Origin: Paragordius varius
Taxonomy: Eukaryota; Nematomorpha
Direction of reading: 5' to 3'
Assembly: GCA_964247055.1 (NCBI GenBank)
Contig: OZ176055.1
Span: 6,324,001-6,388,000, forward strand
Length of the DNA: 64,000 nucleotides
A program made the translations under genes and the position numbers. Under the pieces are notes generated by a model. It ran no database searches. It saw nothing but the letters and a program-made list of their open reading frames with translations, and was not told the DNA's origin. The number at the start of each line of letters is the position of its first letter. The first letter of the stretch is position 1. Positions 39,143-51,732 of this stretch are shown piece by piece.

Positions 39143-42100
39143 TTAATAATTTCGCAAAGCAACAAAATCACACATTGATAATAAAAAATTATATAAATTT
39201 TGTAATTCATTTTGCACTGATGATGTTGTATGGCAGTTTGGATTTAATATTGATTCTGGTAAATTTGTAAAATTATCACTATTACCCTTATGAACATTAA
39301 TTTTATTATTATGCAAAGAAAATGGAATTTTGTTGAATATATTGCCTAACACAGTTTTCGCTTGACTAGCATATGATAGCACCAAATTTTGTGACTCTTG
39401 GATACCTTCACTCTAAATATACATTGTAATGAAAAAACGCAATTAATATTATCTTTTAAAGATTGTATATTTTTGGAGGTTGAAACGCCATTCTTGATTA
39501 AATATAAAAATTTTTTATGGGAAAAAATGTATAATAAAATAAAAAGTTAAAATGTTTTACTGATTGTATAGATATAACAGTAATGATAACGGTCAATCGG
39601 TAGTTCTTTGAGGGCTGTTTTTTTAAAAACGGACCGTAGAAGATAAAATTTGATCCAGTCGTCAGGCCAATTGTGGATTTGAAAAAGATTTTGCAAAAAA
39701 TATGTTAATTAGTTGATAGTAATTGAGTGTAGTATTGAGCGTAGTACCGAAATTGAGAGGTCATTGTAACTCAGTGAATTAGATGAAGAAAGGCGCTTCA
39801 AAGCGAAACTTCGTTTACTAAAATTGGGGGATCAAGTTAAGAAGCATTCAGATAAGGGAGATCTTCAAAAAAGGTAACCCACATCTGTATCAGAACTACC
39901 GATTAATCGGTAATTACAACAAAGTATCCAACTTCTCCTCAAGATAATACATAAACAAATTTTTATCCACTCTTGATTATAAGATTTCGAATGTACAAGC
40001 TGGCTTTAGATAAAAGCGAAACACTACAAACCATGCAATCAATATAATAGTATAATTCAGAGATATAATGATTTCAGGAAAAAATTTGCACTGCTCTTTT
40101 TTGGACTTCAGTATGGCATTTGACAGTCAACCACGACTGTCTATGGAAGATTTCACAATCTTCCGGAGTCACATAATTCCTTTGTTGCAATCGTTGTATT
40201 CCAAGCAAACAGCTACGATAAAAACACAATACGGTCCCACCGACTGGTTCCTTATCCTCAGAGGTGTGAAACAAAGATGTGTCCTTTCTCCCCTCCTATT
40301 TAATTAAAAGCCTCAACAAATTGGAAAGCGTATCGGTGGTCTTACTGTATACAATCTCCGATACGCTGATGACACGGTTCTCTTGCCTGAATCTCATAGG
40401 GACATAACTTACTTCTTAGATTTACAGTCGAAGCAAGTTGGATGCGTCTGAAGCTTAGTTAACCCAATTTATTTCTAAACTAATGATCCTCAACGCTCTC
40501 CAGATAATATCAATATCACTTAATGCCTTCTCTATCGACCTAACCGATAGCTGCAAGTATTTAGGTTCAATAATTGCATCTAACGGCAGTTCAGACCGGA
40601 ATAATTTGGCATGTCCTGAGCAGCCCACATCTCCAATTCATATATACTAAACTTCCTCAAACCAGAATTTTTACTTTATGATCTGGTCTACAAGCAATTA
40701 AAATATCTAGGCCATATTCTTCGATCCGATTTCATAAAAAAAACATTCTCCTTTTGGTTAAAGGGACTCGCAAAAGAGAACGCCCTAAAAAGTGGTTTCT
40801 CGATATCATTAAATCAGTTACAAACCCTCTCCTAAATGATTCGAAAATCCCCAAGATCGTCTGGAAAGGAAAACGCTTATTTATAAGAAAATATATAATA
40901 AACATAATATATTTACACCTTTATCGTTTATAGCCCTTAGCTTGGGTTAATATATAATCTAAATGTATACATATCTTAAATTAATAGAATCTCTTAAAAT
41001 GGATGTCAAAATATAATTATGAACAAAAAACCGATGGGCATATCATAATTTATATATAAAATATATATATCGAAAGATATTGTTTTTAAAACCTCTTTTA
41101 TGTAACGAATTGCGTTTTCGACATCACCCGATTGTGAAAACCGTCTAATAATCATTGCTTCGAGTTCCGGAAACTATTTTTTACCAAAACATAAAATAAT
41201 GTTTAAACGAAATAAATAAAACATGTATACTTGTGTTTGCTTGAAAAAATGTTGTCTTTGTTTGTAAAAATGTTGTCTTTGCTTGAAAAAATGTTGCTTT
41301 GAAAAAATGATGTTTTTGCATGAAAAATGGTATATATCAGTAGTTATAATAAATACCATGTAGAGATATATTATGATATTATAATTTTTACAATGATTTA
41401 TCTATACGGCTATCATCTTATCAGGCCCAATTTTGATTCAATAATGTAAAAATATGAAGATAATTTAAACAAAAACCAATTATAATTATATATGGAATCA
41501 ATCAGCAAAAATTATATAATTTTATGCTCTCAACCTTATTTGATTCTTTATTTTCTCATGCATGTAACCAGATTCGATAAAACCAAAAATACTGTAATGA
41601 TTAAAAAATAAGATGTGAGTAAGTTTTTTATAAAGAACCGATTTTCAAAAATTTATGTAATTTTTAAACCAACCATATTTTAAATTTTTTAACTAACTTA
41701 GTAGCCTATATATGATTAGGTAAATACAAGGAGAGTGACGCCTGGAAAAGTGGCTTTAACTTTATCAATTTTACAAACTCCGGATCACATAGGCTATAAA
41801 AAAAGAAATTAGTTTTATAAAATTACTTTTTACACAAAATTATGGCTATATGATAAAAAGTGTAATTTTTAACTTTACATACTGCTGATTACATATACCT
41901 TTTTACAAGCAAAAAGGAGAGGGGCATTCGCTATCCCACAAGATTTGATATCACTGTAATCACAATCTTTACCACTACTAGCCTGATCACCAGTCAAGTC
42001 CAATATATCATCGCGTATTTGAAAAGCTATCCCAATATACTTACCAAAATCGTAATACATTTGCAATCGAGATTCTGCAATGGGTGTGGATTGTTGTTGA

Positions 42101-45100
42101 GTTTGTGCCAAAATAGCTACCTAAGTATCGGGAAAAAGAAAAAATTACATGGCAATACTTTGTTAAAATTAGTTTATATTTAACAAGCCCTAAAAATTAA
42201 TTTAAATATGTTTTGATTATGTATGCGAATTTATATAATAAAAAAGGGGAAGGAATAGTCCTTTTATTAAAAATTGGTCAATAATTGGAATTTAAAATTA
42301 TCTTTTTTAGGTTTTTTGTTGTATATGTAAAATGTAAAGAAACAGCAATGTAAATCATTAGGATATTTAATGTTATAGTAAAATTACCGCAAATGTCAAA
42401 AACTATTTGATAATATAAAACAAAACCGATAAACAAGAATTTGCTATCAAACTCCCGGCTTTACAATAAGTTTTCTTGAGGTAATGAGCAAATCTTTCGT
42501 TTTCCTCCACGCGAGATCCCAATTGCATTAGTTCACCCTGTATCAAATCTACAAGCGTTTGACTAAGTATGGTAACAACTTGTGGATTCCCAATTTTTGC
42601 TAATTCCAAGCTTGCAAGACCCATAATATAGTTTCCTGCCAAAATTGGCTATATAAACATTAGGTACAAGAGTATAATAATATGGCAAATATTGGAAGTA
42701 CAGAGATCCCTTCTCACAATAATCTTGATTGTATAGAAAGGACATGGTTGAATGTAAGCATAGTGGGTCTTTTTTAAGAAAAATCGAATATAGATTAAGG
42801 CTTTTCAAAAAAAAATCAGTTAATATCCAGTTATTTCATAAAAATTTATTCGATGGATATATTAAATAATAATTATATTTATTCTTTTGATTGTTTGCTC
42901 ATTATTAAAGCTATAAATACCCACCTACTCACTGCAAAGAGTAATAATTTAAAAACTAGGGGGCACTTTAATTACATTAGATTTGAACTTTTTATTATAA
43001 AACTGGATGAATAAAATTGAATAAGTTTTAAGTCAAAACATCTTTAGTGCAAAAATATCCAGTTTCAATTCGGGAAGATTCAACCGAAAATAATGTGTAA
43101 GTTAATTTTTACAGCGTGTAATATTCCCTCTCACGGTGGCTTCAAATTATGAATTTGAGTTTGCGTTACCCATATAGTCAGGGAGAGAAGCAATATAGTG
43201 AGTTGCAAAAGGATAACTATATGAAGATAAAAAGCAATCAACAACAAGAACCATGTATCATAAACATATACATTTTATTTTGACTAAACCAGGTGTAGTC
43301 ATAAGTTATTATCGGTTTAACTTAGAGAATAAGCCAATAAAGACTACACAGACATAATATTAAACCATAAGGGCGCATGAGTTGAATCAGTCAAAAGGTA
43401 GCTTCTTGCTTAAAACATTCAGTATCATGTCTTATTTCGAGCCTGAAAAAGAACATCACCGGCACGCATATCTTTTCTTATTCCATCAGAAGAAAAAGGC
43501 TGTTAAAAGGCATCGTTTGACGGAAAAACTATGGTGAACATGCTCTCCATCGATTAAGGATAAGTATTATGGTTTTAAAAAATTAAAAGTTGTAATTATA
43601 ATGTGAAAGAGAGTGGGTCTAATAGACCCCAAGGGCGAAGACGATACAAGAACTGAATGAATACTCAACTAACCTTAACGGCAATTGGCAGAGGCATTAC
43701 ATGTATCATAGAAAACAATCACGTCTATGGGCAATGAGAACGACCAATAAACTCGATAAATTCGATCCTATACAATTTGAATAAACGTCAAATCGCAAAG
43801 TGACTTGTGAAATCCTGCTTCAACGTCACGAAATGAAATCATTTTTGTATTTTTGAATTGTGAAGGGCAAGTGAAATAGATATATTTGGTAAATTTACGG
43901 TAAAAATCGTGACTTTTACCTTGCCAGCCGGACGTTCCCTCTCCTACACTTCTTTTATCATTATATAAAATATATATGTTTCATAGAGTTTTGATTTTTG
44001 ATATTTAATTCTAAAAAAGTATTAATGTTAATTCACAAGTGTAAAAAATTAGGTAGCTTCACATCAAGATTTTGTTTTATAATACACTGTAATACATTAC
44101 ACAGCCATATTATTGGTTTTATGGGCCATTCTTTGTTAATATATTAATAAATCGTTGACAATTTATCTAGGCAAGATAAAACAAATTTTTTTAATAGCTT
44201 ACAAATAATTGCATTTTTATTAACAAATAAAAATACCTATATAACCAATAATAGGGCACTTTAGTGTATCTCGCAAATGATATAATTTTAAATGAAAAAA
44301 ATAAATGTTGGAGGCGCGAAAAAGTTATCAAATTATATCTTTTTGATATAATATTAAATAAGATAATGTAATAATTATAAAAATATCAAAGTTTAATTAC
44401 GAAAACATCGGTATTCATCTGCTATCAGGCAGAGTTAGACATATTTAACTCTTATATATATATATATATATTTTAATTTATAAAAAAACTTAAAAAATAA
44501 AATAATAACGTCCAGAACCGGAGTCTGAACAACTTCTATTTTGATACTTGAGCTATTTACAATTCAATCGATTTAAATAAACAGAACCTAAAATAGAATG
44601 TTTAAATTTATAGGATAAAATTTTACAATAATTAGTTTTTACCGATATCTTTTATATAAACTCATTAAAAGCAATTTGATCTTAATCGATTAAAAATATT
44701 GATTTGTGTGTTAAAAATATATATAAATTAAAAATTTATACCACCGAAAAGTCCCAAAATAATTTGATTTTAAATTTCATAAGGTATCAATAAAACAGGC
44801 AAAAAAATCGAGAAAATGTACAAAACACTGATCCATAGTTTACAATAAAATGGACCAATAAATGTTGTTGAAACAATAATTAAACACCCATAAATTTGGT
44901 TTTTAAATATAAAAGCCTTTGTATAAATTTAATATAAATAGGTCCAATTTTATTTGAAAAAAACTATATTCACACCATACAAATGGGCCCATGCATAAAA
45001 TTATATTGTTTAAAGCAGTATTTCCCTATTTTGCTTAAAAAAGGCCAACCAACATTAAAATAAAATCTTAAAGATATGTAAAAATGTGCATCCAACCTTT

Positions 45101-45523
45101 CTTTGGCCATATTTTTTATTAATACTGGCTTGGCTGCGTCGAGTATTGGCTCTATCTACCACATCGTCATGCATCAAGGATGCCGTGTGAATCAACTCTG
45201 CAAAACTGGCTATTTTGATTTGATTATCGTTTCTAATATTAAAAGTGATTAATACATTTTGGAGTCAGATTTTTGGGATTCAATTATATTGACAGCAGAT
45301 GCAATATGAGAAACTATCTGGGCCCGCAATAATTTTCCTCCTAAAGTAATGTAATATTCAATAATTGGATGAAGGTTGGCAGGAGCCGAGCCAAATATCT
45401 AAAAATTATATAAATAAATACTTTATAAATATTGGTCAAGACATTATCACAATTATTTATTTGGGGTTTCCCTAATTGGGCCGCAGTATACACATATCTC
45501 ACAGGTTGCTTTATCCAACGCAT
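39143..45523 (-). CDS. PDSS1: PDSS1, polyprenyl diphosphate synthase subunit 1
   Basis: Makes the long isoprenoid tail of ubiquinone from isopentenyl diphosphate in mitochondria. Seven exons: 45523-45422, 45398-45256, 45232-45097, 42648-42427, 42120-41899, 41173-41093, 39412-39143; 391 residues against about 415 in human. Both aspartate-rich motifs are present: DDVVD (residues 104-108, in IHTASLMHDDVVD) and DDILD (238-242, in GIAFQIRDDILD). Other family blocks are GELMQLGS, ERFAHYLKKTYCKAGSLIANSC, FACKKFPELEAMIIRRF and GDVENAIRYI. The start MRWIKQPVRYVY is basic and lacks acidic residues, as in a mitochondrial presequence, with an in-frame stop upstream. Two introns are 23 nt; others hold a mariner relic and a LINE. 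A complete gene by motif content. Confidence 0.94.
39830..40880 (+). mobile_element. LINE (non-LTR) fragment in PDSS1 intron
   Basis: Reverse transcriptase remnants in shifted frames: VQAGFR, LDFSMAFDS (first catalytic Asp), GVKQRCVLSPLLFN, then RYADDTVLLPES with the catalytic YADD box, and near the end LKYLGHILRS with RKRERPKKWFLDIIK, a C-terminal motif common to many invertebrate LINEs. Several frames and internal stops show that it is dead. It lies between PDSS1 exons 6 and 7 on the opposite strand and is 5'-truncated. Clade not decided (CR1- or RTE-like). Confidence 0.8.
41215..41335. repeat. TTGCTTGAAAAAATGTTG iterons
   Basis: Four or five spaced copies of a unit like TTTGCTTGAAAAAATGTTG in the PDSS1 intron next to exon 6. 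The same motif stands at 59845-59925 and, inverted, near 58735-58800, where it forms the ends of a larger element; here only one end is seen. Confidence 0.5.
43288..43960 (+). mobile_element. Decayed mariner transposon in PDSS1 intron
   Basis: Left terminus CCAGGTGTAGTCATAAG..ATCGGTTT resembles mariner ends. After it come transposase fragments of the Mos1/mellifera type: FEPEKEHHRHAYLFLF with a degraded helix-turn-helix, RQLAEALHVS, RKVTCEILLQRHEMKSF. Many stops and frame changes; the catalytic triad cannot be assembled. The right end was not found. It lies in intron 42649-45096, which otherwise holds only AT-rich DNA and a short AT microsatellite near 44450. Confidence 0.7.
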
Positions 45524-45814
45524 AAACGTCGGTCATACGCTTGTAAATTAAATGCCAAATTTTTATAAAACTGAGGGCGATGCCAGTATAAAATTGCTGT
45601 AAAATTTTCATAAAAGGAGCTCAGCACATATAAAAGGAATGATTATATTGTTATAAACCAATTATAAAAAATAAGATGTTTAGTGACAACGCCCAGTGAG
45701 GCAACATCTTTATTCATAGTTGACGTTGAGACCTTATTACGATTTAAATTTTTATTAGATAATACACTTTGAAGTCCTACTGTCAAAGTTTAATTATGGT
45801 ACAGGAAAAAATTT

Positions 45815-46383
45815 TAACACTTGGATACTATACACTCATTTTAATCCTTCGATTCAAATTGGGGTAGTTGGAGACCCCAGGCCTGTTTAAAATCAAATAC
45901 TTTAAAATGTATGAAAGGTATCAAAACCATGGCAAAATTTTGCACTTATATAACATTAATAAACCGAAATATGTAAAAAATTTTATAAAATACTTGATAC
46001 TAATTATTTTGAGCTAAAACCGAAAGGTTAAAATTTTGTCAACGCGACATGTGTAAAATTAAAAAATAATACAAGATAAACCGCTTTTATTTGTATCAAT
46101 CTTCGAAGCAATTTAAATTAAAAATTAGCTTTAATTTTACTCTAAAATTAAATGAAGACGCTATTTTGCAAAAAATTTGTGTAATAAAGATAGCGTTGAT
46201 ATAGTTTGACATGGAACTTTTTTTTCAAAACAAAATTTTATTTAGATATTTTTATTTATATTATTTTTTATTAGGATAGAAGCATAAATTTGAATTGGGA
46301 CCGTTTGCTTGAGTAGTTTTTTGAAAATATTTTCTAAATTTAGTCTGGGGTATTTAGATACCCCAATTCGAATCGAAGTGTTA
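45815..46383. mobile_element. TAACACTT MITE
   Basis: Starts TAACACTTGGATACTATACA and ends TCGAATCGAAGTGTTA; inverted relative to the copy at 48619. Subterminal GGGGTAGTTGGAGACCCC on one side and GGGGTATTTAGATACCCC on the other. It starts about 290 bp upstream of the PDSS1 start codon. Confidence 0.75.
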
Positions 46384-46428
46384 AACAATTCGACACTTTA
46401 CACAGTGTCTAATCCTGATAGTATAGAT

Positions 46429-48276
46429 CAGTGGTACTCACCAAAAAAATTTGTCGGGCCAAATAAAATATATTATTTTTTCGAGGGCCATGAACCTTAT
46501 AATGGCAAATATTCCATAGCTATTTGACACATATGCACATATTTATACTCTAAACAGCACCATAAATTTTTTGCGGATCGCATGTAAATCCAACAAACTC
46601 GTTTTGCACCATTTAAAAAATTAAAATATTTCATTAACATTTATTTTGATATTAACCAATAATTTTTGACAAGTTTAGCCTCATGACAGGCCAATCTTAA
46701 TACGTCGTCCATATGATCATCGGTTAAGCGATTTCTGTATGTATTCTTGACATACTTCATTTTTGAATAGGCCGCCTCACACGTGTAGGTTGAAGGAAAA
46801 ACATTTGGCACATCTTGCCAAAACTCTACATATCTTTCTTTCCCACGGTTCTCCTAATATAGTCTCCTGAAATCATTTTTAAGATCTACGATTTCTTCTA
46901 TGATATGCGCCTGTCAAAACCGAAATACTCAAGTTGCTTAATATTGGATATATCCATATGCCATGGATTTTCAACGAGTTTTAAGTAATTTTTAGTATTT
47001 CTTAATTCTGAATTTCATCTCATTAGATAAAAATGTTAAATGATAACCTCCGCGGTAATGTCGCAAAGGTAGGCTAATATAACCCACTGTTTGTCACTAT
47101 TATTTTACTCGTCAAACCATCTGTAATTATTTATATATAATAGAATTTTATGCCTTAAAACAAAAAATTTATTTAATACTTTGGTAAGGCTAAGCCATCG
47201 CACAGCGGTGTAATATGGTCAAATTCACTGTGGATATATCAGAAGGTTTTTGAATTTAAGGCGGTTGAATTCTTTGCCACGGATGTGGTTAACTATATCC
47301 ACAAACGTTTTTATTACTGAATTGAGTGATTCATCTTTTATGCGCGAAACCAAGTTGCTGATGAATAAAGCAGTAAAAGGATAAAATATTTTGCAAATTA
47401 TATTTGTTTTTCAAAAGGGGAATGAATCCTTTGTTTATTCCAATGATAGAGGGATAGCCATCTGTGAACAAAACCAATTTTTTCATAGATATATCAATAT
47501 TATCGAAAAAAATGCTAATTTTTCTAGGAAATTACTTCTTTTCGTGGTATTATTCATTGGTAAAAATAAATACTCGTTGATTATGTTGTCGTTGCATAAT
47601 CTCATGAAGAGTGCACATTGAGATGTTCCATATTGTATTTTTTATAATTATGTGGCCCTTACATATAAGGCAGGTAACAACATTTTTTTAAAAACGACAA
47701 AAAAATTTTCTTCCTATTCTTTTTTAAAGGAGATTTTCATCGGATAATTTACGTTTTTTAGCATTAGATGTCATCCTTTTAATTTGTTTAAATATTATGT
47801 AAATTTTTTCAAAAAAATAGGAATATAATTTGAATATGCTATAAAAAACAGGACGAAATTTAATGATGTTGATTTGATAAATATTTTATGGAAATGAGTA
47901 TTAGAAAATGATGTAAGATAGCAATGAAAAGAATAAACAAGTTTGGGTGAAAGGCTTGCTTTACAAAAAAGGAATGCAATAAAAATTTTAAAATAGTAAA
48001 GAAAATAAAATACAGAAACAGAAACAACGTGTGCCAAAATTTTGTTATCATTTTAATATAGGAAAATTTTTCTACTTTTCAAATTGGGTAAAAAATAAAA
48101 ATTACCAAAATTAGCTTTAAAGAAAATAAATTAATATTAAAATACGCGAAAATTTGCTTATGTGTATTTTAAAAATTCATCAAAAAAATAGTTTATGTAT
48201 CAATTTGGTCATTGGGCAATTTTAAAGCACTCTTAGGGCCGCATGCGGCCCGCGGGCCGCGGTTTGAGTATTACTG
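46429..48276 (-). mobile_element. hAT transposon, autonomous-type relic with transposase remnants
   Basis: Ends CAGTGGTACTCA and TGAGTATTACTG, flanked by GTATAGAT (46421-46428) and GTATATAT (48277-48284), an 8-bp target duplication with one change. Internal GCCGCATGCGGCCCGCGGGCC near the right end is typical of this group. On the minus strand transposase fragments are readable: TDGYPSIIGINKGFIPLL and CFIHQQL around 47350-47480, then STYTCEAAYSKMKYVKNTYR and NRLTDDHMDDVLRLA around 46690-46830, as in SCAND3/FAM200-like hAT proteins. Frames are interrupted; it is inactive. Confidence 0.82.
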
Positions 48277-48618
48277 GTATATATATACATTTTTCGATAG
48301 CAAAAAAATGTATCAAAATATCACGGTCCTTTTGGTTTTGGCTTATACGTGATTTATGAAATCATTTTTTTTGCAACTCCATATCAGAAGCCAAATTTGC
48401 ACATATTTTGTGAAATAAATTCTTTAATAAAAACTAAATAATTGATTCCAAAAATATCGTAATAATATCACTACATATAAAACAAAATAATATTTTGAGA
48501 AAATATTTTTAAAAGCAAAAATTCTGTATTTTGCTATAATTTTAAATATATAATAAATTTGACATAAAAAATGCATATTTTAAATTTAATTTATAGTGAA
48601 GCGTGTTTTATGGTATTT

Positions 48619-49200
48619 TAACACTTCGATTCAAATTGGGGTATCTAAATACCCCAGACTAAGTTTAAATTAAAATTTTTAAAAAACTACTGAAGGAAAC
48701 GGTCCCAAGTTAAATTTATGCTTCTATCCTGATAATATTATATAAATATGCCAAAATATCTTGATAAAATTTTGTTTTGAAAAAAAAGTTTCACCTCAAA
48801 CTACTTCGACGCCATTTTTATTTTACAAAATTTTGCAAAATATCGTCTTTATTTAATTTTAAGGGTAAAACTAAAGCTTATTTTTATATGAATTACATCT
48901 AACATTGATAATAGAAAAAGCGGTTTATTTTGAATTATTTTTTAGTTTTGCAATTTGACACATGTCACGTTGACTAAATTTTTACCTTTCAGTTTTAGCT
49001 CAAAATAAGTAATATCAAGTATTTTTGAATAAAATATTTTATATATTTCGGTTTATTAATGTTATATAAGTGCAAAATTTTGCCATGGTTCCGATTGCTT
49101 CCATACTTTTTAAACTATTTAATTTTAAACAGGCCTGGGGTATCCAACTACCCCAATTTGAATCGAAGGACTAAAATAAGTGTATTGTATCCAAGTGTTA
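48619..49200. mobile_element. TAACACTT MITE, best preserved copy
   Basis: 582 bp. Left end TAACACTTCGATTCAAATTG, right end ATCGAAGGACTAAAATAAG with CCAAGTGTTA. Each end also holds a fold-back block: GGGGTATCTAAATACCCC (perfect 7-bp stem) on the left, GGGGTATCCAACTACCCC on the right. Middle AT-rich without coding capacity. Confidence 0.82.
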
Positions 49201-49315
49201 AAGAATGGTAAGCTTTAAAATTACTTTAATCCATCTAAATTAATTTATATTAAATAGGCTTAACATTTCAGTGACCCGAAATTTTTAATAAATAGTTTTT
49301 ATTTTCTGATTTGGT

Positions 49316-49650
49316 TAATCTATATATTTATAAAAATGGAAAATGGTGGCATTGTGATCTGTTTCCGGAAAACCGGCAACCCATTTAAATCCAAATATCA
49401 AAAAAATATAATCATTATGCCCCGACAATAGCTTCGCCCCATTTTTGAATTAGGCCCCCACTTCGGGCCCACCCCGTGAAAAAACGGGTTTTTTTTGAAA
49501 ACAAAAGTCCATAAAAATCGTGTCTTTGAGACAATTTTCCGGAGAACGTGTTGGACCATTCAATTTCTAATATAATTTTTGTTTAATTAGTTTTGATTGC
49601 GCCGAACATAGTCGGCTCGCATTTTTAATTTAGGCCCCTTTTTATATTAT
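49316..49650 (-). repeat. Structured repeat family, inverted partial copy
   Basis: Minus-strand copy of the family at 32283-33547: it ends with AAATATATAGATT read on the minus strand and contains CCGGTTTTCCGG, GGTGGGCCCGAAGTGGGGGC and AACACGTTCTCCGG. The far part is missing. From its inner edge to the BAG gene (49651-50304) I see only AT-rich DNA, presumably including the BAG promoter. Confidence 0.65.
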
Positions 49651-50304
49651 TATAACAAACAATTTATGACCAACATTTTTTTTTGATCAAAACTAGTTGA
49701 TAGAAATGCTTAGCATCATCGATATTAAAGTTTTTATTCTATATAATGCGTATTTATACCGTTTCCATTTTGCCTAACAAGAGTATGAACTATGCTTTTA
49801 CAAAATTTTGCCAAATACAAATTTTTTTTTTGATATTATGATATATCACATAAAATGTTTTTTTCTTAATTTTAAAAAATTACAATTTGGAAGGGCCCAA
49901 AAATTTGTGTCTCTGGTAGCCCACATCTAAAGTTTTATTAGAAATATTATGATTTATTAATATAATATTGATAAATATTAATGATATTTTTGGAATTAAG
50001 GATTTAGCTCTATTTAAAAATATTTAGCATAATTTGCACAATTTTTGCTATTAATTGAATAAATACCTCAAAATGCAATTAACATTTAATACAACCCATA
50101 AACTCCAACCCCCCGATTTTGTATTCAGTGTACTGTTTGCTCACGATGCTTAACTTAAAAATATAATTCCTATTAACGCAAGATTATGTTAAATAATATA
50201 TATTTAGATGTCCTATTTTTATATATATAATATATACATATATAACATAATATTATTGTTTGCTCAATAATAACTTGTTTTCCTTGTGTTAAAACATTTC
50301 TTAC

Positions 50305-51531
50305 ATGTCATATTATCCAAATATCTTTGGGCCTTTCGAGCCCAATTTTAACAGATTAAATAATAATATCCCACCAAGGTATATTCCGACTCATCATCGT
50401 TTTGAAGCTTTATCAAATCCCGGATCTTTTACTTCGATTCCAACTGCTAGCTTTTTTCGAGATTCTGATGTGCATGATCAATGGAATGATGCTCGTGTTA
50501 TCCCTATTGTCAAGGAAGCTGAATATCGAAATAGACCTTCTGGCTATGTTGATATACCTATAGAGTTTTCTACCAATGAACGTTTAAAATCGCCAAGGCA
50601 TTCTCCCCGAAAACATAATCGTTCGCCAGAGCACCGTACTCCTAAATCACCTATCAGTTCACAAAGATCATTTTCGTCGGATAGATCTCCGCCAAAACAT
50701 TTTAATAAAGGGTTATCACCTACAAGAAATAAACCAAAATTTGGCCAAGTACGTGAAATTCCAATCATCACAACTACGCAAGCTTCTAATCTTAGTGACA
50801 AAAGAAGTGTACAAACACGATCACCAAAGAAATCTACACCTGAAGAATCAGAACACCAAACATCCAGTAAAAATATTTTGGAAGATCATGCTCACACTGC
50901 AGGTAATGTTATTTCCAACCCACAAAAAACTGATATACCAATAGTTAGAGAACAATCAAAAAAACCAAATGATAAAAATAAGACGCAAACAAAGCATCAA
51001 GCTAAAAATCAACGACAAAAATCTACTTCGCCAAATCGCGGTAATATGAAAGAAAATGAAGATATTAAAAATATACCTACTGATGATAAGAATAAAACTA
51101 ATGGTATCAACCAAGCTGAAACAGTAATGGAAGATGAAAAATCTGAATCACCGCCTCCATCTCCGCCTAAACCCAGTCCTCAAGAAATTGTTGAAGAAAT
51201 AAATAATCGTTTGGCTACGGAAATCGAACCAGCTTTGGAATCTTTCCAAGGAGATAAATGTTGTAAAGAATATTTGTACTTGGATGAAGCTCTTACCAAA
51301 TGTCTTTTAACGCTAGACGGGATAGATTCTGGGGGCGATCCCAACATTCGCCAAATGCGTCGAGATGCAGTGCACAAAGTTAATGATTATGTAAGTAAAC
51401 TTGAAGGTAAAGTACAACTTACTGCTAGCACAAAGAAAACAGACGATATAATGGAAACCAAACCAAACGATAAAAGTGAGGCTAAAAAAGATCAAAATAA
51501 GGATGAAAACACGGAAATGGAAGAATCATAA
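50305..51531 (+). CDS. BAG3: BAG3/starvin-like Hsp70 co-chaperone
   Basis: Hsp70 nucleotide-exchange factor linking chaperones to small heat-shock proteins and selective autophagy. Intronless, 408 residues. The C-terminal BAG domain (about 293-367) reads EINNRLATEIEPALESFQG, YLDEALTKCLLTLDGID, RQMRRDAVHKVNDYV, close to BAG3 (YLTKELLALDSVD, RQARRDGVRKV). Upstream are four I-P-I or I-P-I-V motifs at residues 66, 84, 152 and 211, like the IPV motifs through which BAG3 binds HSPB8, an Arg/Ser/Pro stretch of about 95-145, and the proline block SPPPSPPKPSP before the BAG domain. No WW domain, as in Drosophila starvin. The remainder is low-complexity and hydrophilic. Confidence 0.9.
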   Translation: MSYYPNIFGPFEPNFNRLNNNIPPRYIPTHHRFEALSNPGSFTSIPTASFFRDSDVHDQWNDARVIPIVKEAEYRNRPSGYVDIPIEFSTNERLKSPRHSPRKHNRSPEHRTPKSPISSQRSFSSDRSPPKHFNKGLSPTRNKPKFGQVREIPIITTTQASNLSDKRSVQTRSPKKSTPEESEHQTSSKNILEDHAHTAGNVISNPQKTDIPIVREQSKKPNDKNKTQTKHQAKNQRQKSTSPNRGNMKENEDIKNIPTDDKNKTNGINQAETVMEDEKSESPPPSPPKPSPQEIVEEINNRLATEIEPALESFQGDKCCKEYLYLDEALTKCLLTLDGIDSGGDPNIRQMRRDAVHKVNDYVSKLEGKVQLTASTKKTDDIMETKPNDKSEAKKDQNKDENTEMEES

Positions 51532-51671
51532 AAAATATTTAAATTATAACTTTTGATATTATATATGCTAGTCAAAGGTGTATGTGTGTGATTTATATAA
51601 TTTACCTATAATTTTCAGCAACTTAGTTTACATATTAATCAATATGTTAGTTTTTCCCCTTATTTTTTATA

Positions 51672-51677
51672 AATAAA
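51672..51677 (+). terminator. Poly(A) signal of the BAG gene
   Basis: AATAAA about 140 nt after the BAG stop codon and 56 nt before the next gene's start codon; supported by position only. Confidence 0.35.
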
Positions 51678-51732
51678 AAATATACCGCGACGTAATCAAC
51701 AATGATTATATAATAAATTATATTTTAGCAGA

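Noticed and set aside
41720-41812. Possible extra PDSS1 exon (LCDPEFVKLIK)
   Set aside because: The exon at 41173-41093 (FPELEAMIIRRF) matches the family better and joins in phase; the candidate would duplicate the same segment.
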